64,000 bases of DNA from Flavipsychrobacter sp. Its GTDB lineage: Bacteria; Bacteroidota; Bacteroidia; Chitinophagales; Chitinophagaceae. The translations under genes were made by a program, and so were the position numbers. Where the stretch lies: contig JAEUVZ010000073.1 in the NCBI GenBank assembly GCA_016786665.1, forward strand, positions 1 through 64,000. Reading direction: 5' to 3'. Shown here in pieces: positions 1 through 7,395 of the stretch. Under the pieces are notes generated by a model. It ran no database searches. It was not told the origin of the DNA and saw only the letters and a program-made list of their open reading frames with translations. The first letter of the stretch is position 1. Every line of letters begins with the position of its first letter.

Positions 1-373
1 ACCCTGCACTTTGGCACAGCCGTAAAGCGGAAGCAATGCCGATGAAATCTACAATGTTGATTGATGACTCCTCATATACCGGTGATGTATGAATTGCTAC
101 TCCTGCGGCTACATCCCATATCTGAAACCTACTATCCCGTGTGTCGCGGCAGGATACGCTGTTAATGAAGAGTGCATTGGCCGTAGGCCTTGGAGTAGTA
201 ATTAATAAACTTCTCTGACGGACGTGTTTGTCCCACTCAGCATAAGCTTCGCGCTTTGAATCATAGCTCTTATAGACTGCGTCATCACCATTGACCAACC
301 GCCTTACTTCCGACCAGGGTTTATTAAACACACCGGTTTTTCTTCCGCGAAATATTACATATGTCTTACTCAT
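1..373 (-). CDS. RNase H family protein with N-terminal viroplasmin (hybrid-binding) domain, 3' end cut by window
   Basis: The open frame runs from an ATG at 371-373 to the left edge without a stop (124 codons seen). Residues 1-45 have the viroplasmin/RNase HI hybrid-binding pattern (YVIFRGRKTGVFNKPWSEV, then KSYDSKREAYAEW), which binds RNA/DNA hybrids. An RNase H fold begins near residue 65. Aligned by eye to the complete neighbour at 1403-1849, the first catalytic Asp is Asn here (FINSV against VVDSC), and the Glu position is Asp (INIVDF against NNAGEF). Catalysis may therefore be lost or altered. The start overlaps the stop of the upstream gene by 8 nt, so translational coupling is likely. 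Whether the rest of the active site is present cannot be seen. Confidence 0.75.
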   Translation of the reverse strand, partial: MSKTYVIFRGRKTGVFNKPWSEVRRLVNGDDAVYKSYDSKREAYAEWDKHVRQRSLLITTPRPTANALFINSVSCRDTRDSRFQIWDVAAGVAIHTSPVYEESSINIVDFIGIASALRLCQSAG

Positions 374-1274
374 GAACTTCTGGTTTAAATGATATTTTTT
401 CAAGCTCAAACTGCTCTTTTATCTTAGGTGCGTAGATGTTGTCAATACACCATTTAAGGGTCCGGATGTCTCTTTCGCCCTTATGTTTTTCGAGAATATT
501 GTCAAACATTTCATCCCATAAGTCCTTTTTATAGGTACTATCTATTGAGGATATCATATGAAATAAGTCTCTGCCATGCTCGTCCCCAATAGAAGCACAT
601 TCATAACAGCGGTCAATCAGCTCCTCCTTGCTATCGATCATATTTATACCATACTTCAGCAGGATAGCAACAGCCGGATAGATACCGTGATATTCCAGTG
701 CGCATGTAGTGTCATATTCTACCCAGTGCATATCATCATCGAAATTATCGGCCTCATTCTCTTCAATGTAAGGTCTCATAGGAAACAAATCGTCGATTGG
801 AATGAAGGTGTTAACGCCGAAGACACAGTGTTCTTTCGGGCAAGGGTAATACTCCTGCCACCTTGTTTCTATTGCGTTCTCAACCTTGACCTTAAAGACC
901 TGTTGAAGATATTTCCGGTAACGCCACCATTTGTTCTTGAATATTGATCTGGTCTCTGAATGCCCAAGGAAAGCATAGATTAGGATCTTTTTGCCACCGT
1001 CATAATGTATCCATCCTATATTCAGAAAGGTTGCAAGCAGCAAGAGCATTTCGTTTCTCTTGTATGTATCAGCAAGGATGGGGTTGTCCGCAATACTGAC
1101 GGGGAAGACACCCATCGCTGTACAGTGCAAGTCACCTTTATCTTCCGACTTGTTTAATCCTAGATAGAGATTGTTAATGCTATCATGAATGCCTCGTAAT
1201 GCTGCACGTTGAACCAGATTATGAGTTTCGAATTCTGGTTGAAGAGTTGATATCTTCTCATTCTTAGTTTGCAT
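366..1274 (-). CDS. Conserved protein of element, copy 2 of a paralogous pair (PriCT-like C-terminus)
   Basis: This 302-residue protein is of no family I can name with certainty. From about residue 85 to the end it is clearly homologous to the product of 1836-2789. Shared landmarks are W-Q-[ED]-[YF]-YPC, a PY motif, LLKYGI, YECAS-GD--GR--FH and a WC--NIYA segment. The part around YECASIGDEHGRDLFHMIS followed by a spaced tyrosine resembles the primase C-terminal (PriCT-2-like) modules of Bacteroidota primase-type proteins; this is inference. Its stop overlaps the start of the viroplasmin-RNase H gene, repeating the arrangement of the other copy. A replication or hybrid-processing role with RNase H is plausible but unproven. 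Confidence 0.7.
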   Translation of the reverse strand: MQTKNEKISTLQPEFETHNLVQRAALRGIHDSINNLYLGLNKSEDKGDLHCTAMGVFPVSIADNPILADTYKRNEMLLLLATFLNIGWIHYDGGKKILIYAFLGHSETRSIFKNKWWRYRKYLQQVFKVKVENAIETRWQEYYPCPKEHCVFGVNTFIPIDDLFPMRPYIEENEADNFDDDMHWVEYDTTCALEYHGIYPAVAILLKYGINMIDSKEELIDRCYECASIGDEHGRDLFHMISSIDSTYKKDLWDEMFDNILEKHKGERDIRTLKWCIDNIYAPKIKEQFELEKISFKPEVHE

Positions 1275-1353
1275 ACTATTTGTCTTTAAGTGTTACCAAT
1301 ATTTTAGTTATTATCGTTTGCGCCCTTGCGAGGCATCTCCTTGCCCTTAAGTT

Positions 1354-1398
1354 GTCTACGCCCGTCCCACATGCCGTCGGCATCAGACGGGCGTAGAC
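1354..1398. repeat. Perfect 13-bp inverted repeat with inner palindrome between the two cassettes
   Basis: Arms GTCTACGCCCGTC (1354-1366) and GACGGGCGTAGAC (1386-1398) are fully complementary. Inside them ATGCCG-t-CGGCAT (1371-1383) forms a second stem. No T-run follows on either strand, so it is not a standard intrinsic terminator. It fills the gap between the RNase H gene end and the next cassette start. Confidence 0.8.
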
Positions 1399-1402
1399 GA
1401 AC

Positions 1403-1849
1403 CTATTTTCTATCAAAGTCAGCAGGGATTTCACCCCATAGATGTGTCAGCCATTTTTCGACTTTATTATGGTCTGGATTTGCCCTGAGCCACTGTTCTG
1501 CTTCAATGATCTGAGTTAAGATCTTCATGTTGGTTGTTGCCCCCGACTTTGTCTTTCTTTTTCTCACCCAAGCCATGGCGGTTGTACTGTCAGTATAGAC
1601 TATGGCATCCCGCCCGGTCTTTTTACAATACTTCAGCGCCAAAACCACGACCAGGAATTCACCTGCATTATTGGTTGCTCCAAAAATGGGCTTTGAAGTG
1701 TACAGGGGCACTCCCGTCGCATAATCCATAATCTGATATTGCATTATCCCTGTTGCACTGCTATAGCAGGAATCAACCACAAGGGAGTTAAGCTGGGGAG
1801 CAGAGCTGTTCTGCTCCCCAGTATTGTTATAGTTATTATTGCTCATCAT
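1403..1849 (-). CDS. RNase H-like protein lacking the viroplasmin domain
   Basis: The likely start is ATG 1847-1849 (or 1844-1846), giving 148 or 147 residues; the upstream extension is unlikely because it lies inside the preceding gene. All four RNase H acidic positions are visible: VVDSC, NNAGEF, YTDSTTAMAW and the C-terminal GEIPADFDRK, the last being the typical ending of Bacteroidota viroplasmin-type RNase H. The hybrid-binding N-terminal domain is absent. The start overlaps the stop of the 1836-2789 gene, as in the neighbouring cassette. It probably cleaves RNA in RNA/DNA hybrids. The second cassette shows the opposite state: hybrid-binding domain present, catalytic Asp changed. Confidence 0.75.
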   Translation of the reverse strand: MMSNNNYNNTGEQNSSAPQLNSLVVDSCYSSATGIMQYQIMDYATGVPLYTSKPIFGATNNAGEFLVVVLALKYCKKTGRDAIVYTDSTTAMAWVRKRKTKSGATTNMKILTQIIEAEQWLRANPDHNKVEKWLTHLWGEIPADFDRK

Positions 1850-2789
1850 CGATATTGTTAGCGTTAAATGAATCACGTTCCAGTTTTGCGGCTGCCTCAA
1901 CTTGTGACGCATAGATGTTCTCGTAGCACCACATGAAGGTTTTGATGTCGCGTTTTCCCTGATGGTCGTTTAGTATACCTGTGAAAATGTCATCGTAAGC
2001 TTCCCGGTCATAGCCTGGGTTCAGGTATGCCAAGCTGTGAAATGCTATCCGTCCTAAGCGGTCACCAAGTGAAGCACACTCATAGGCGCGGTTTCTAAGT
2101 TCGGAAGCGGTAGCGGTCGTATCGATCCCATATTTCATCAGGAGGCTCACGTACTTGACTACTTGAGAGTACTCTTCTGCATAGACAGTTTCATGCGCGG
2201 CCCACAATAGATCTTCCTCAAGGCTATCTTGTTCCCCGCTTTTCAGATAAGGAGCCCTTGGCAGGACATCTTTCAAGTCCTTGATGGGTTTGTAGCCATA
2301 CCGAGCTTCGTCAGGACAGCACGGATAGAAGTCTTGCCACTCGGGTTCAAGAACATCATCTACAACGACGTCCAATACTTCTTGGAAATACGCGACATAT
2401 TTGCGCCAGTCCTTTCTGAATTCAATCCAACTATCGTGATGCCCGATGTTGAAGTAGACGTTAAACCGATCTTCGCGGAACCTATTATTTGCTATAACGT
2501 TGTCAAAAGCAATAATCTTCCTTTCCAACTTATCCTTCGCGCTTTGGCTCTTGAGCTTCGGGTTCTGTTTGAACAGTATACTTAACTCACCGATGCCAGT
2601 ATCATACCAGTTTTTGCCTATGCGGATGTAGCCTGCTGAAAGTTGAGCAATACTCCCGTTTTCCCAATCATACCAACGGTCATTCAACTCCAGGTACTTA
2701 ATCCGCGGATCAGTGGTTTGGGTAAATTCAAATGGAACTACTCCAGTGGTCGGTATGCAACCAACCTTGACTTTTTCTTTGAAATGCAT
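1836..2789 (-). CDS. Conserved protein of element, copy 1 of a paralogous pair (PriCT-like C-terminus)
   Basis: This 317-residue protein is a paralogue of 366-1274; identity is obvious from the FNIG segment (about residue 112) to the C-terminus. Landmarks are EWQDFYPCCP, LPRAPYL, LLMKYGI, RAYECASLGDRLGRIAFH and RDIKTFMWCYENIYA. The last third looks like a PriCT-2-type helical module, known from primase/replication proteins of Bacteroidota elements; this is a resemblance only. The N-terminal 100 residues are not similar between the copies. The gene ends inside the start of the RNase H-like gene (overlap 11-14 nt). The element context (Rep-like and excisionase-like genes on the same strand) supports a DNA-metabolism role. 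Confidence 0.7.
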   Translation of the reverse strand: MHFKEKVKVGCIPTTGVVPFEFTQTTDPRIKYLELNDRWYDWENGSIAQLSAGYIRIGKNWYDTGIGELSILFKQNPKLKSQSAKDKLERKIIAFDNVIANNRFREDRFNVYFNIGHHDSWIEFRKDWRKYVAYFQEVLDVVVDDVLEPEWQDFYPCCPDEARYGYKPIKDLKDVLPRAPYLKSGEQDSLEEDLLWAAHETVYAEEYSQVVKYVSLLMKYGIDTTATASELRNRAYECASLGDRLGRIAFHSLAYLNPGYDREAYDDIFTGILNDHQGKRDIKTFMWCYENIYASQVEAAAKLERDSFNANNIDDEQ

Positions 2790-2815
2790 ATATATTTTGA
2801 TTTTAATGTGACTTG

Positions 2816-3220
2816 TTAAAGCATCGGAATACTTGCAATGAGGTCTCTCTCATTGTCGATAATCCTCTGATACTCTTTCTTGATCCTCAGGGCTTCTTCC
2901 GTTAGGTTCCCTTGGCGAAACCATTTCAGGTAGTGCAGCAGCGCTTTTTCGAAGCATACGAACGTCCTGCAGTACTTCTCACCAATCATGCTAATGGCAT
3001 ATTCGAACTGCGCTTCGTCGAACAAGAAGCGTGGGAAATGTTTGTGTGTTACGACCAGGAAGGTATACTTGGGTGTACCGTCTTGGTGGCGACGAAGCTT
3101 CTCCGCTCGTTCGGCGTCGGTGGTTGTTTGGCCAAAGGCTGCTTCCATGGCAGTCGCAAGGGGGCTACCTGCTTCGAGGTGCTCGTTACCCCAGTAGTTG
3201 CTTAAATCTGTTTCTTGCAT
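2816..3220 (-). CDS. Hypothetical element protein
   Basis: This is a 134-residue soluble protein, unrecognised. I chose the ATG at 3218-3220 because the in-frame extension to an ATG at 3257-3259 translates an A-rich stretch that looks like leader; the longer form (147 residues) remains possible. The sequence is hydrophilic with a central aromatic-rich part (PKYTFLVVTHKHFPRFLF) and a helical C-terminus. It lies 26 nt upstream of the duplicated cassette and downstream of a palindrome at 3285-3303 that could be its operator. No Cys pairs or nucleotide-binding motifs are visible. Confidence 0.6.
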   Translation of the reverse strand: MQETDLSNYWGNEHLEAGSPLATAMEAAFGQTTTDAERAEKLRRHQDGTPKYTFLVVTHKHFPRFLFDEAQFEYAISMIGEKYCRTFVCFEKALLHYLKWFRQGNLTEEALRIKKEYQRIIDNERDLIASIPML

Positions 3221-3259
3221 AAGCTTGTTTTTTTTGGTTATAAAAGTTTGTTTGTACAT

Positions 3260-3502
3260 AATGAATATTGTCAGTTCTGGTTGTGGTAACTGGGTACGTT
3301 ACCAAACCTGTCTGACTGTTATACTGTAATGGGTGTCCATGTGTCTTTGTGTTTTTTTTGACCTGTCTTAGGATATAAATATGGTTTTCACAGTGATGGG
3401 TTGCTGGGTATGTTACTATAAGGGGGTTATACCTTCTTACCGGTTATGCCCCCTAAGAGGGGGACAGAATCCCACTTTATTAAATAGGGGAAAACGTCCC
3501 GT
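3260..3502. other. Noncoding region with repeats: candidate origin or operator region
   Basis: About 240 bp without a gene separates the Rep-like gene end from the next start. GGTAAC-tgggtac-GTTACC (3285-3303) is a 19-bp palindrome. An 18-bp near copy of its left part lies at 3399-3416 (15 of 18 match). Near 3421-3463 the segments AGGGGG, CCCCCT and GGGGG can form two mutually exclusive hairpins. This layout suits Rep binding or autoregulation; function is inferred from position only. Confidence 0.45.
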
Positions 3503-4453
3503 CTAACCAAGCAGCTCATCAACCTCCTTTTTGATTAAACCTGCGATTTCCGAATGCAGGTCACAGTCACTATACTTTTGGGTTAGCTTTATGAAAACAG
3601 CACGTAGGCGATAATAAATTTTCCGGTTGCCAGACTGTTTTCGAACCATATTCATCCAGTAGAGGGGGTTCTTGCCGCTGATCATAAGTTCCCTATGCTC
3701 TTCAGCAGTTGCTTTGTTCGGTAATTGCGGGTCGCATAGAAGAACCTTTGACCAAGCCCTTATCAATAGATTTGACACCTCTCCTAGTTTATTTTTATCA
3801 AGTAGGTCAGCTAAAGTTCTAATGCAATACGGGGGCTGCTTAAGCCTACGAAGCCGAGAAAAGCGTAGCTCGAAACGGAGTTTGTTTTCCGTTAGGCCAT
3901 ACTGTGGACCTTTATTATAACACTTTACGGAATACTCGCCGAGCTTAGCTACTTTACCCAATGACCTGCCCTTCTTGCCCGGTTGATATTTTATAAACTC
4001 TTTCGTAGAATAGGTAACAAGCCAGTTTTCAACTATATCCTGTACTTCAATGCTAGGCTTTACATTTACGCCGTATTCAAAACTTAGTAGGGTAGCTATT
4101 GCGGGATTAATGTCCAGTGCTTTGCAGATACGTGAAAGTTCCGTATGATAATGTTCGAAGTAAAGGCGTTCATAGTTTCTGCCATTAAATGCATTTTTGT
4201 GTATGCTGCCTTCCACCCATAGTCTATACGTCGAATGCGTGTATTTTCCGTCTTTGAGATGTTGAACTTCAAATACAATAAGTTTAAAGCCTTCGAACTC
4301 TCCATCATACATAATAGTATTCGAATTCTTGCGACGCTTATTTTTAATTTCCCCTGTCCGTCTGTCGACCCTCACGTCCAGACGGATATTTGTCGTCTGC
4401 TCCCATTCCTTTAAGCAGAAGAGGGCAACAATAAACCTTAAATGATCTGTCAT
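3503..4453 (-). CDS. Putative replication initiator (Rep-like) protein
   Basis: The protein has 316 residues. The central part has LSFEYGVNV and then YSVKCYNKGPQYGL followed by LRFELRFSRLRRLK. This pattern, a tyrosine/lysine motif followed by an RxE-type strand, resembles rolling-circle or filamentous-phage-like Rep proteins (Rep_trans/gpII type), in which a Tyr cuts the origin. I cannot confirm the catalytic residue. It lies 4 nt after an excisionase-type HTH gene, a pairing common in small Bacteroidota integrative elements. A repeat-rich noncoding stretch follows its 3' end. An alternative is another DNA-binding element protein of unknown function. Confidence 0.45.
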   Translation of the reverse strand: MTDHLRFIVALFCLKEWEQTTNIRLDVRVDRRTGEIKNKRRKNSNTIMYDGEFEGFKLIVFEVQHLKDGKYTHSTYRLWVEGSIHKNAFNGRNYERLYFEHYHTELSRICKALDINPAIATLLSFEYGVNVKPSIEVQDIVENWLVTYSTKEFIKYQPGKKGRSLGKVAKLGEYSVKCYNKGPQYGLTENKLRFELRFSRLRRLKQPPYCIRTLADLLDKNKLGEVSNLLIRAWSKVLLCDPQLPNKATAEEHRELMISGKNPLYWMNMVRKQSGNRKIYYRLRAVFIKLTQKYSDCDLHSEIAGLIKKEVDELLG

Positions 4454-4457
4454 ATAG

Positions 4458-4910
4458 CTATAGCTGGGTTATTTGGGTTAGATATTTTTCTATGTCTGCT
4501 TTTTGAAATAGTCGTTTCCCTCCAATTTTTACTGTTGGTAGCGCCCCGGTGTTTATAATTTTGTAAAGCGCCCCTTTACCGATTCGAAGTAATGACTGGA
4601 CCTCCTTTACAGTTAGAAACTCTGTCGGGCTAGCTTTCTGATCTCTAACATTCCTGATGTCCTCAACGATTCTTTTGCGGTGCTTCTCCATTAGCAATTC
4701 CCATTGCTCTATTAGTCCGTCAAGTTTTAGCGTTAAATGCAGCTGTATTTCTTCGGGGGTAAGTATGTTGTCGGTATTTCCACACCGACGATTTTCGGAA
4801 TCGGGTAATCTATTCTTCGACAAATGACCCCTGATTATCTTGTTTTTCATGCGCCGAAAATCCCAAGACGTGTTGGCTAAGGCACTGAATATCTCTTGGA
4901 ATTGAGCCAT
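4458..4910 (-). CDS. Excisionase-type helix-turn-helix protein
   Basis: The protein has 150 residues. The last 55 form a MerR/excisionase-type winged HTH (DNA-binding protein, excisionase family): FLTVKEVQSLLRIGKGALYK, a turn, then LPTVKIGGKRLFQKADIEKYL, the typical wing and closing helix. The first 90 residues are charged and helical, like many Bacteroidota mobilisation/excision regulators. It is transcribed first and followed after 4 nt by the Rep-like gene, so the two probably form one operon controlling replication or excision of the element. No integrase gene lies in the window. Confidence 0.8.
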   Translation of the reverse strand: MAQFQEIFSALANTSWDFRRMKNKIIRGHLSKNRLPDSENRRCGNTDNILTPEEIQLHLTLKLDGLIEQWELLMEKHRKRIVEDIRNVRDQKASPTEFLTVKEVQSLLRIGKGALYKIINTGALPTVKIGGKRLFQKADIEKYLTQITQL

Positions 4911-4964
4911 AGTAAAGGCTCTTAATTATAAGTGCGTGTTATTTTGGGTAATGGGGGCATAAAA

Positions 4965-4990
4965 AATCCAGCTACTTTAGTAGCTGGATT
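4965..4990 (-). terminator. Intrinsic terminator of the 5009-5974 gene
   Basis: AATCCAGCTA (4965-4974) pairs with TAGCTGGATT (4981-4990) around a 6-nt loop. Reading the minus strand, the stem is followed by TTTTTTA, directly after the gene ending at 5009. Confidence 0.85.
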
Positions 4991-5008
4991 AAGCAGGAAT
5001 GTTGCCGA

Positions 5009-5974
5009 TTAACTATATCGTTTACTTCGGATGTTTTGACTGATAAAGGTCTCAACGAGAGCATTGACCTTTGAATCACTAATAAATATTTTTAATCCAG
5101 TGAGGGTCCGGTTATCACAAATATCAGTTACAATTTTTGAAAGGCTGAAATAGATTGAACTTTTATCTTTCGCCTTTGGCGGGGAATGAAATGTTTCTTT
5201 AACAACAATTATTGAATCTTTTGTAATTGAATTTTGTAGCTGGCTAATTTCATCAGCGTAAATATAGCTTTTGAAAGTTTCGCCGACGTCCGTGGTTGCA
5301 AAGTCAGCTATTCCTATGTCTGGTTCAATTAAAACCAATACTGGCCTCTTATACTTTTTGAGAATCTTCGCTACACTATCAAAATAATCACTTCTAGTAT
5401 TATCTTCAAAATATGTTATGCCTTTTAATTCTACATTATTGCGTCCTGGACAGTTGAATACAATTTTTACATCAATACCCATTCGTTTGAAGAAAGTTGC
5501 TACTTCTGGAATCATTTTTTCCTGCTCTTCTACTGCTGGAATTAGCTTTTTTAAAATTTCCGCCCCGGGTGGGCAGGGGGTATAAAACGTACGTTCATTT
5601 TCGTCAGTTTTAATTTCTTCTAAGTTAGACTTGATGGTTCGTAGCCACTCATTGCGAAGCCTAGGTTGCCATTTATATTTGTGTGTAAGGTCTCTGTATA
5701 GAATTTTGGCATTTTTGAAACGGTCTCGTCTCACTTTCTTTGCTACAGTGCTTAAGTTTTTTAAATATAAAAGTGAGCGTTCCATAACCTCGACAAGGGC
5801 GTTATTCCCAACGCCATATCGGTAAACGTCATTTTTCCCAAAGTAAATTTGCTTCTCTCTCGGCTCGGTAAGCATTGTGACGTGAAAAAGTGGAAGTTCC
5901 ATTTTTTCGCACAGCTGGTATACGGTATCATATATCATTAGTGAAGTAGTATCACCATGTGTCTCCCAATTCAT
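5009..5974 (-). CDS. Orphan protein of unknown function in element
   Basis: The protein has 321 residues with no family recognised. It is hydrophilic, Lys-rich in the middle (many K/R between residues 75 and 115), with a beta-alpha-like C-terminal half containing PVLVLIEPDIGIADF and SIIVVKETFHS. It has no signal peptide or membrane segment. It is a single gene between two terminators and therefore probably its own unit. The base composition is more AT-rich than the core genes further right, consistent with acquired DNA. A defence or anti-defence cargo gene is possible from its position, but no motif supports it. Confidence 0.65.
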   Translation of the reverse strand: MNWETHGDTTSLMIYDTVYQLCEKMELPLFHVTMLTEPREKQIYFGKNDVYRYGVGNNALVEVMERSLLYLKNLSTVAKKVRRDRFKNAKILYRDLTHKYKWQPRLRNEWLRTIKSNLEEIKTDENERTFYTPCPPGAEILKKLIPAVEEQEKMIPEVATFFKRMGIDVKIVFNCPGRNNVELKGITYFEDNTRSDYFDSVAKILKKYKRPVLVLIEPDIGIADFATTDVGETFKSYIYADEISQLQNSITKDSIIVVKETFHSPPKAKDKSSIYFSLSKIVTDICDNRTLTGLKIFISDSKVNALVETFISQNIRSKRYS

Positions 5975-6062
5975 ACATAAATATAATAATGGTCGCTAAA
6001 ACTAAAGAGGTGGGGCTTTAATCTTCTTAGACAATATATCTATATTATTTGCTTTAGTGCAT

Positions 6063-6092
6063 GAAAAAGGGCCACCGTAGTAATGGTGACCC
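6063..6092 (-). terminator. Intrinsic terminator after the lipoprotein gene
   Basis: GGGCCACC (6069-6076) pairs with GGTGACCC (6085-6092), one G-T wobble, and on the minus strand is followed by TTTTTC. It lies 24 nt past the lipoprotein stop. Confidence 0.8.
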
Positions 6093-6115
6093 TAATTGCA
6101 GCTTGCTCTTTTATT

Positions 6116-6880
6116 TTATTTCATTTTCCTGTTCGCCTTTTCCATTGCCTGAGCCAACTTAGCCTGTATCGTCATCATCCGTGATAATTGCTCGGCACTA
6201 AGTTCTCCCTTTGCGTTTCCCAATTTCTGTCCAAGTTCAACCGAACTTTGATATAGACTTGCATAATCACCCATTGCCCCAGCAACATTGTCATTGCTCA
6301 TGTCATTGATTAATTCTACATAATCATCGGTGTGCTTTTCATACGCATCAAGTAGTTCGTCAAAGTTATTCTCGGAACCGGCGGCAGTGGATACTGCTGC
6401 ATCACTTGTGGCCGGACTTTCACTTGCTATATAAGGTTCTTTAACTACCCCGGAAAGTGAGAACTTTTTGGCTTTCTCATTCATCTCCTGACTGTAGCCA
6501 TAAGCATCGAATGATAGCACTTCTTCGCCAGTACCTCTTTTCAGTAGGTCTTTAAGCTTATTCTTAGAATCTAAGTTTAAGCTGAACTGGGTGATGCCTG
6601 AAATCGGCGAGCCACCCTCCGTTAAAAGTGATCCATTTAAATCGAACTCTTTGTCACTTGGGTAGGCTTTCAGAGCTTTTATTTTTACTGACAGTTTCCC
6701 GATATAGTGCCCGTTTATTTCATAGTCGTTTTCTACAATCTGGAGATAATCAGAAAGGTCTCCCCCAACTGATGTTGACTCGGGCTTTAGAGATGCAGTT
6801 TCCGGATGCTTTTTACTTCCGCCACAAGATGATAATAAAGTTGATAATACGATGACTATTGAGAGAATTGAGTTTTTCAT
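6116..6880 (-). CDS. Lipoprotein of unknown function
   Basis: The protein has 254 residues. It has a signal peptide with lipobox LLSSC-GG (Cys near residue 19), so it should be lipid-anchored after signal peptidase II. Residues 30-130 look like beta-rich DUF-type sequence. After a Ser/Ala/Thr linker (about 150-170) a helical domain follows (LDAYEKHTDDYVELINDM, then LYQSSVELGQKLGNA and a Met/Gln-rich end). This resembles helical C-terminal domains of Bacteroidota DUF6591-like lipoproteins; I am not certain of the family. It lies downstream of a promoter at 7252-7282 and of the long hairpin at 7065-7177, which may form its leader RNA. Confidence 0.75.
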   Translation of the reverse strand: MKNSILSIVIVLSTLLSSCGGSKKHPETASLKPESTSVGGDLSDYLQIVENDYEINGHYIGKLSVKIKALKAYPSDKEFDLNGSLLTEGGSPISGITQFSLNLDSKNKLKDLLKRGTGEEVLSFDAYGYSQEMNEKAKKFSLSGVVKEPYIASESPATSDAAVSTAAGSENNFDELLDAYEKHTDDYVELINDMSNDNVAGAMGDYASLYQSSVELGQKLGNAKGELSAEQLSRMMTIQAKLAQAMEKANRKMK

Positions 6881-7064
6881 TCGTGAGTTATTAATGTTAG
6901 AAAATATTAGTAGGTCAGTTCACGAATGAATATGGCGGTGGTCGTATCGGTGGATAGATTATTTTCTGAAGAAGAGAATGCAACATTCATTATGATGTTG
7001 CCAGAGGTTCCGATGGCGGAAAGGTGTGTAAAATAAGAGGGGCGTGAACCTCGGCCTACAACTA

Positions 7065-7177
7065 GTCTTGAAGGAACCGCCAAGCCCCGACACCTAGAAT
7101 GTAGTAAGGCCACGCCCTTTATGGGCGCGGAGACTTACTAATCCCGGTGTCTTTAATTATTGGCGGTTTTTCAAGAC
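7065..7177 (-). ncRNA. Long imperfect hairpin: candidate structured RNA or leader element
   Basis: Five nested stems share one axis: 7065-7072 with 7170-7177, 7076-7083 with 7160-7167, 7089-7094 with 7146-7151, 7102-7108 with 7134-7140, and 7110-7117 with 7123-7130 (one A/C mismatch). About 36 base pairs are separated by small internal loops and capped by a 5-nt loop. A Bacteroidota promoter points through it from 7252-7282 and the lipoprotein gene starts 185 nt further on. It may be a 5' leader, a stand-alone RNA, or a single-strand DNA site of the element. I recognise no Rfam class. Confidence 0.6.
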
Positions 7178-7251
7178 GGGAACGTAAACTACGCGATCTC
7201 TTTATGAGTCAATTATTTCTTAAAGTCGATATTTTATGATTTGTTTGAATA

Positions 7252-7282
7252 CAAAGATACGAAGCCTTGTTCGCCCGTACAA
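7252..7282 (-). promoter_or_regulatory. Bacteroidota sigma-A-type promoter toward the hairpin and lipoprotein gene
   Basis: On the minus strand TTG (7282-7280), 20 nt, then TATCTTTG (7259-7252) matches TTTG/TAnnTTTG. The predicted start, near 7247, lies about 70 nt before the long hairpin and about 365 nt before the lipoprotein ATG. Confidence 0.65.
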
Positions 7283-7347
7283 TATATGGATAGGTGAGAC
7301 TTTTTCCGCTTCAGTTGCTTCTCTACGGAAAACCACCAAAGACAAAA

Positions 7348-7373
7348 CCGGACAAGCTAAAATGCTTGTCCGG
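7348..7373 (-). terminator. Terminator of the tRNA gene
   Basis: CCGGACAAGC (7348-7357) pairs with GCTTGTCCGG (7364-7373); the minus strand continues TTTTG. It lies 22 nt past the tRNA 3' end, so the native downstream context of the tRNA seems intact. Confidence 0.85.
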
Positions 7374-7395
7374 CGCGGCTTCTGAGAAGCATAAG

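Noticed and set aside
576-947. Plus-strand frame opposite the element gene
   Set aside because: Shadow of the conserved minus-strand gene, whose paralogue confirms the true frame.
6907-7113. Minus-strand 68-codon frame overlapping the long hairpin
   Set aside because: Its start lies inside the hairpin and the first half is hairpin sequence. The end (GTSGNIIMNVAFSSSENN) looks protein-like and could be a remnant of a larger gene, but the support is too weak to list it.
6881-7180. Known riboswitch class at the hairpin
   Set aside because: I could not match conserved loops of cobalamin, TPP, SAM or similar riboswitches; left as unassigned structure.
1-7300. Retron or diversity-generating element
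   Set aside because: RNase H genes and structured DNA are present, but no reverse transcriptase or template/variable repeat was found in the window.
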